NCBI GenBank assembly: GCA_027493545.1
Contig: JAOSKR010000001.1
Location: 152,001-216,000 of the forward strand
Source: Roseovarius sp.
GTDB taxonomy: Bacteria > Pseudomonadota > Alphaproteobacteria > Rhodobacterales > Rhodobacteraceae
Length of the DNA stretch: 64,000 nt
Direction: 5' to 3'
The position numbers and the translations under genes are program-made. Below the pieces are notes generated by a model, which made no database searches, was not told where the DNA came from, and saw nothing but the letters and a program-made list of their open reading frames with translations. This document shows, one piece after another, positions 59,350-64,000 of this stretch; positions within the stretch are counted from its first letter, which is position 1; each line of letters begins with the position of its first letter.

Positions 59350-60138
59350 TCAGTACCCGGTGCGCTTGCTTACCACGCCGATCGTCCTCCACAAAACATG
59401 CAGATCCCGGCCCAGCGACACTGCGGCGTCGTAATTCGCGTCATACTGCGCGCGCTCGGCAAAGGAACTTTCGTTGCGCCGGCCGACCTGCCAGTCACCC
59501 GAAATGCCGGGGCGCAGCGCGAAATAATGCGCCGGATCACCGTAGAGCGGCAGTTGCTCGGGCAGCATCGGGCGCGGGCCGACAAGGCTCATGTCACCCC
59601 TGAGCACGTTCCAGAGCTGCGGCAACTCATCGAGCGAGGTGCGGCGCAGGAACTCGCCCACCCGCGTCACCCGCGGATCGTGGCGCAGTTTCTGGGAGAC
59701 CTCCCATTCACGCCGCAGCGCCGGATCGGCGTCGAGAATCGCCTCGAGTCTTGCATCGGCGTCGCGAACCATCGTGCGCAGCTTCAGGATCGAGAAGCGG
59801 TCGCCGCCACGGCCCAGCCGGTCCTGCCGGTAGAAGGGATTTCCGCCCTCGACCGCCAGCAGCAGCGCCGCGATCCCGATCAGCGGCAGGTAAAGCGGCG
59901 CGCAGACCAGAACCAGCGCGATATCGAACGCCCGCTTGCCGAACCGGCGGTAAATCCCGTGAGCCCTGCCCGCGCGGCTGCCGGAGGCCAGCCCGCCCGA
60001 CCCCGCCCTCTGGCCCGAGGGCGCGGCGGCAAGGTTGGCCGGATAGGACGGCACGCCCGGCGCCGCGGCCGTGGCGCCAAGACGCATTGACGCCTGCAAG
60101 GTGGACGGATGAAAATAGGCGTCGGACATATCTGACAC
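59350..60138 (-). CDS. Undecaprenyl-phosphate sugar phosphotransferase (ExoY/WbaP family)
   Basis: About 262 residues. Starts the repeat unit by moving a sugar-1-phosphate onto undecaprenyl phosphate. One hydrophobic helix (FDIALVLVCAPLYLPLIGIA), then the conserved catalytic domain: GGNPFYRQDRLGRGGDRFSI, LKLRTMVRDADARL, and RRTSLDELPQLWNVLRGDMS with LVGPRPMLPEQL. It ends RTIGVVSKRTGY. A GTG at 60138 or ATG at 60129 (MSDAYFHPSTLQ) may start it; the ATG looks better. First gene of the minus-strand sugar transferase-CpsD-Wzz operon. Confidence 0.92.
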   Translation of the reverse strand: MSDMSDAYFHPSTLQASMRLGATAAAPGVPSYPANLAAAPSGQRAGSGGLASGSRAGRAHGIYRRFGKRAFDIALVLVCAPLYLPLIGIAALLLAVEGGNPFYRQDRLGRGGDRFSILKLRTMVRDADARLEAILDADPALRREWEVSQKLRHDPRVTRVGEFLRRTSLDELPQLWNVLRGDMSLVGPRPMLPEQLPLYGDPAHYFALRPGISGDWQVGRRNESSFAERAQYDANYDAAVSLGRDLHVLWRTIGVVSKRTGY

Positions 60139-60655
60139 AACTTTCTGTCGCGGTCACCGGCGGCGGATCATTCGCCGTGCACGGCCCATCGACGTTTGCA
60201 TAACCACTCCGCGACGCGCCCCGCGCGTCGTTCGGTACTGGTGATTCCGTGAGGTCTTCCCCAAGTTCGGCGGATTGTCGCCATTTTTCGGACACAAAGC
60301 AACCTAACCGAAGGGGTGCCCCGTTAAACTCGCGATCAGGAAACAGTGTGTTTCTACAGCCGGGACTTTCATGCAAATTATTGTTTTTAAATATCTTTTT
60401 CAGTGATTATCTTTCGCCATTTCGCCTCATGGCGGCCGGCGGCGGAATCCTCCCGCTTTTGTTAAGAAAGATAAACGCCCCGATTTTGCCACATTGTACA
60501 CGTTTTTGCTTCGGCACCCGGTTCCTGCCGACCCGATTCCCGCACCCTCCGCGCATGCCGGCGCCTTTGTCTCGGGGCTTGCCGCCGCACCGGCAGGCCC
60601 ACTAGAACCGAATGCGTGTGCGCGCCACGGTGGCCGCGGCAGAGGAGGCGGACGG
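60139..60655. promoter_or_regulatory. AT-rich intergenic control region between the sugar-transferase operon and the DadA-like gene
   Basis: 517 bases without a gene. The part 60290-60500 is very AT-rich for this genome. TTTTCAGTGATT at 60397-60408 repeats the motif before the PKS (37829-37840), in the same direction. AAATTATTGTTTTTAAATAT before it could contain promoter elements. AGAGGAGGCGG near the right end is the ribosome-binding site of the next gene. No tRNA or terminator is obvious. Confidence 0.5.
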
Positions 60656-61933
60656 ATGAACCAGGACCGGACCCTGTGGCGGGATACCGCGCGCGAGCGC
60701 GTCCCGGCCCGGCCATTCGACGGCGGAGCGACGGTCGATCTGGCGGTTATCGGCGGCGGCTTCACCGGCTGCGCCGCCGCGCTCGAGGCCGCGCGCCGGG
60801 GCGCGTCGGTGGCACTTCTCGAGGCCGGGCGGGTGGGCGACGGCGGCTCGGGCCGCAATGTCGGGCTGGTCAATGCCGGGCTGTGGCTGCCCCCCGACAC
60901 CGTGCTCGCGGCCGCCGGGCCAGAGGCCGGCGCGCGGCTTCTGGACGCGCTGGCACAGGGTCCGGCGACGGTCTTCGACCTCATTGCGCGCGAGGGCATC
61001 GACTGCGAGGCGACCCGCGCCGGCACCCTGCATCTGGCGCATGCGCCCTCGGGGCTGCGCGACCTGCGCGAGCGTTTGCGCCAGGGCAACCGCCACGGCG
61101 CGCCGCTGCAACTGCTCGATGCGGCCGAGATCGCGCGCCGCACCGGCGGCACGGGCTTTCACGGCGCGCTTTTCGACCCGCGCGCCGGCACCGTGCAACC
61201 GCTGGCCTATGCCCGCGGCCTTGCCCGTGCCGCGGCGGCGGCGGGCGCGCGCATCCACGAAGCCACCCCGGTGGAGAACATCCGGCACGACGGCGACGTC
61301 TGGACGATCGAGGCCGCCGGCCACAGCCTTCGCGCCGCCGCGGTGCTGTTGGCCACCAACGCCTACCACCGGGGCGCGCATGGTCTGCCGGCGCCGCAAT
61401 TCGTGCCGGTCGGCTTCAGCCAGTTCGCCACCGCGCCCCTGCCCGAGGCGTTGCGCGCGCTGGTGCTGCCGGGCGGCGAGGGCTGCTGGGACACTGCCGC
61501 GGTGATGTCGTCCTTTCGCACCGATTGCGCCGGGCGGCTCATCCTCGGCGGGATCGGCGATGTCGCCGGGCCGGCCAGCCCGGTGCATGCGGGTTGGGCG
61601 CGGCGCAAGCTGCGCGCGGTGTATCCCGACCTTGCGGATCTCCCCTTCGAGCACGCCTGGAGCGGGCGCATCGCCATGACCGGCGACCACCTGCCCAAGG
61701 TGGTGGCGCCGGCGCCGCGCGCGCTGGCGATTCATGGCTATTCCGGGCGCGGCATCGCCCCGGGCACGGTGTTCGGCACTGCTGCTGCGCGCACGCTGCT
61801 GTCGGGGGATCCCGCGCATCTGCCGCTGCCGGTGACGGATGCCCACGCCGAACGGCTGGCCGGGCTGCGCCGGGCGGGGATCGAGGCCGGTGCCGTGGCG
61901 ATGCACCTCATCCAGCCGCGACCCTTCGCCTGA
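60656..61933 (+). CDS. FAD-dependent oxidoreductase (DadA/DAO family)
   Basis: 425 residues. LAVIGGGFTGCAAALEAARR is the FAD motif, GRVGDGGSGRNVGLVNAG follows, and the C-terminal block HGYSGRGIAPGTVFGTAAAR completes the cofactor site. These features match the glycine/D-amino-acid oxidase-like group; the substrate could be an amino acid or amine. ATG 60656 is preceded by AGAGGAGG. Uninterrupted frame. It follows the polysaccharide locus but nothing links it to that pathway. Confidence 0.88.
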   Translation: MNQDRTLWRDTARERVPARPFDGGATVDLAVIGGGFTGCAAALEAARRGASVALLEAGRVGDGGSGRNVGLVNAGLWLPPDTVLAAAGPEAGARLLDALAQGPATVFDLIAREGIDCEATRAGTLHLAHAPSGLRDLRERLRQGNRHGAPLQLLDAAEIARRTGGTGFHGALFDPRAGTVQPLAYARGLARAAAAAGARIHEATPVENIRHDGDVWTIEAAGHSLRAAAVLLATNAYHRGAHGLPAPQFVPVGFSQFATAPLPEALRALVLPGGEGCWDTAAVMSSFRTDCAGRLILGGIGDVAGPASPVHAGWARRKLRAVYPDLADLPFEHAWSGRIAMTGDHLPKVVAPAPRALAIHGYSGRGIAPGTVFGTAAARTLLSGDPAHLPLPVTDAHAERLAGLRRAGIEAGAVAMHLIQPRPFA

Positions 61934-62064
61934 GCCAGTGGAATTCGGGCAAGTAATTCCAACATGTAAAAATTCGTTTCACATTTTGAAATTTCCCTGA
62001 ACCCGCGCTAAGAGACGGGAGAAGACTCGATCATCCATACCGATCACCGGACAGGGAGGGCCGC
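61934..62064 (+). promoter_or_regulatory. AT-rich promoter before the FadB-like gene
   Basis: 131 bases with AT-rich TGTAAAAATTCG and CACATTTTGAAATTT, likely promoter or operator sequence for the gene downstream. The ribosome-binding site GGAGGG lies 5 bases before the TTG start at 62065. Confidence 0.4.
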
Positions 62065-64000
62065 TTGGAAAACCCCGTACACACCACCACCGAAGGCGGG
62101 ATCGCCGTCATCGAGATCGCGAACCCGCCGGTCAACGCCGCCTCGCAGGCGGTGCGCGAGGGGCTGCTGGCAGCGATCCGCCGGGCCGATGCCGATCCTG
62201 AAATCAGCGCCGTGGTTCTTGTCGGCGCCGGGCGAACCTTTGTCGCCGGCGCCGATATCCGCGAGTTCGGCAAACCGCCGCAACCGCCCTCGCTGCCCGA
62301 GGTGGTCGACGCCATTGAGGGCACGGGCAAGCCGGTGATTGCGGCGCTGCACGGCACCGCGCTGGGCGGCGGGCTGGAACTGGCGATGGCGGCGCATTAC
62401 CGCACGGCGCTCGCGTCGGCGCGGATGGGGCTGCCCGAGGTCAACCTCGGGATCCTGCCCGGGGCAGGGGGCACCCAGCGGTTGCCGCGGCTCGTTCCGG
62501 TCGCGCGCGCCGCCGCGATGATCACCTCCGGCCAGCCCATCGGCGCGACCGAGGCGCTGGATCTGGGTCTCATCGACCGCATCGCCGAGGGCGATGACAT
62601 CCGCGCCGCGGGCCTGGCCCTCGCCGGTGAGCTGCTGGCCACGGGCGCCGGCCCGCGCCGGACCCGCGACAACCCGCCGCGCGATCCGCAAGCGGCCGAT
62701 TTCGCGGCGCTGCGCACGCAGGTCGGGAAATCGGCGCGCGGACGCATCGCGCCCCTCAAGGCGCTCGAAGCGGTCGAGGGTGCGGTGACGCTGCCCTTTG
62801 CCGAAGGCGTGGCGAACGAGCGCGCGCTCTTCGTGAGCCTTCTCGAATCGGACCAGCGCGCGGCGCTGGTTCACGCCTTCCTTGCCGAGCGCGCTGCCGC
62901 GAGGCCGCCCGAGATCAGCGGCACCGATCCCCGCGACGCAAGCGCCATCGGCATCGTCGGCGGCGGCACCATGGGCGCGGGGATCGCCACCGCGGCGCTG
63001 CTGGCCGGGCTCGACGTGACGCTCATCGAACGCGACGCCGACGCGGCCGCCGAGGGCACAGGCGACGGTGGCCGGCAACTTCGCGGGCGCGGTCAGGCGC
63101 GGCAAGCTGGCGCAGGACCGCCACGATGCCATCCTCGCCCGCGCCTTTCGCACCGCCACCGATTACGCCGATCTGGGCGACCGCGACCTCGTGATCGAGG
63201 CGGTGTTCGAGAGCATGGACGTCAAGCGCGAGGTCTTTGCCCGCCTCGACAGCGTCTGCAAGCCCGGCGCGGTGCTGGCCACCAACACCTCCTATCTCGA
63301 CATCAACGAGATCGCCGCCGCCACCCGACGCCCCGAAAGCGTCCTTGGTCTGCACTTCTTCTCGCCCGCGCACATGATGAAGCTGCTCGAGGTCGTGGTC
63401 GCCGCGCGCACCGCGCCCGAGGTCACGGCGACGGGATTCGCGCTTGCCAGGCGGCTGGGCAAGGTGGCGGTGCGCGCCGGCGTCTGTGACGGTTTCATCG
63501 GCAACCGCATCCTGGCGCATTACCGCAAGGCGCTCGACGGCGCGGTGCTGGCGGGCGCGAGCCCCTATCAGGTCGACCGCGCCCTTGTCGATTTCGGGCT
63601 GGCGATGGGGCCATATGCGGTGGGCGATCTCGCCGGGCTCGACATCTCCTGGGCCAACCGCAAGCGCCTCGCCCCCAGCCGCGACCCGCGCGAGGTCTAT
63701 GCCGAGTTTTCCGACCGGCTCTGCGAGGCCGGTCATTTCGGGCGCAAGACCGGCAAGGGGTTCTACATCTACCGAGAGGGCGCCGCGCCCGAGCCCAACC
63801 CGGAGGTCGAAGAGATCATCGCCGCCGAGCGGCGGGCCCGGGGCATCACCCCGCGCGATCTGCCCGCCCCGGAGATCGTCGCGCGGTTCATGGCGGCGAT
63901 GGTCAACGAGGCCGCGCGGACGTTGGGCGACGGCATTGCCGCGCGGCCGGGGGACGTCGACGTGGTCATGCTCAACGGCTACGGCTTTCCGCGCTGGCGC
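62065..64000 (+). CDS. Enoyl-CoA hydratase/3-hydroxyacyl-CoA dehydrogenase (FadB-like), 3' end outside window, one frame break
   Basis: Bifunctional fatty-acid beta-oxidation enzyme. The hydratase part (IAVIEIANPPVNAASQAV, FVAGADIREFG, ALHGTALGGGLELAMAAHYR with the oxyanion hole, GLPEVNLGILPGAGGTQRLP with its Glu) fills the first 290 residues. The dehydrogenase part begins IGIVGGGTMGAGIATAALLA and has VIEAVFESMDVKREVF and LHFFSPAHMMKLLEVV. The frame changes at GAGGGCACAGG near 63055; one G fewer restores it. TTG at 62065 (MENPVHTTTEGG) is used because of the GGAGGG before it. The end is cut by the window. Confidence 0.92.

Overview
High-GC alphaproteobacterial DNA, most likely from the Rhodobacterales (Rhodobacteraceae/Roseobacter group). 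The clues are a DUF1013/TrcR-type regulator, a TIGR02300 'FYDLN' protein, a COQ9-family ubiquinone protein, def-fmt, ybaB-recR and accA genes of alphaproteobacterial type, and a GMC oxidoreductase. No rRNA, CRISPR array or intact prophage is visible. One tRNA (Ala, GGC) is present.

Layout. (1) 1-13.9 kb is housekeeping and small metabolic genes: a GMC oxidoreductase cut by the left edge, a YtoQ-like protein, a phosphoribosyltransferase, pheT, an aspartoacylase-like hydrolase, two tandem paralogous membrane proteins of unknown function, rpsU, COQ9, a quinone oxidoreductase, a sialidase-like protein with a membrane partner, RNase T2, TrcR, recR and ybaB. (2) 14.0-22.0 kb is a decayed accessory island ending at the 3' end of tRNA-Ala. 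It holds an internally deleted IS1182-like element, a GntR regulator divergent from a glutamine-synthetase-like gene and an amine oxidase gene, a potF-like pseudogene with two nonsense codons fused to a tyrosine-recombinase pseudogene, and a tehB remnant. (3) 22.0-33.1 kb is core-like: TIGR02300, a YgjP-type metallopeptidase, a second GntR regulator, accA, two tiny membrane proteins, fmt, def, a MalY/PatB aminotransferase and an ATPase-permease-adaptor ABC exporter.

(4) 33.3-60.1 kb is the most interesting region: an exopolysaccharide locus with an embedded polyketide/peptide assembly line. The polysaccharide genes are an initiating sugar transferase, a CpsD-like ATPase, a Wzz-like co-polymerase, a Wzx-like flippase, a Wzy/WaaL-like membrane protein, a WecG/TagA enzyme and five other glycosyltransferases. 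In their middle is a tight plus-strand operon: a one-module PKS (KS-AT-KR-DH-ACP-TE), a GT2, an NRPS (formyltransferase, condensation-like domain without the HHxxxDG motif, adenylation domain with an inserted luciferase-like monooxygenase, PCP), a 4'-phosphopantetheinyl transferase, an SGNH hydrolase, a secreted GH-A-like hydrolase and another GT2. My inference is that the locus makes a polysaccharide or glycolipid decorated with a formylated, possibly oxidised, amino-acyl/polyketide group. The order NRPS to PKS is inferred from the thioesterase lying only on the PKS. (5) 60.6-64 kb holds a DadA-type FAD oxidoreductase and a FadB-like enzyme cut by the right edge.

Quality note. About 30 single-base or dinucleotide frame breaks occur in otherwise well-conserved genes, mostly in G/C runs and spread over the whole window. 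I read most of them as consensus errors of the assembly and give full gene spans across them. The nonsense substitutions and large deletions inside the 14-22 kb island look like real decay.
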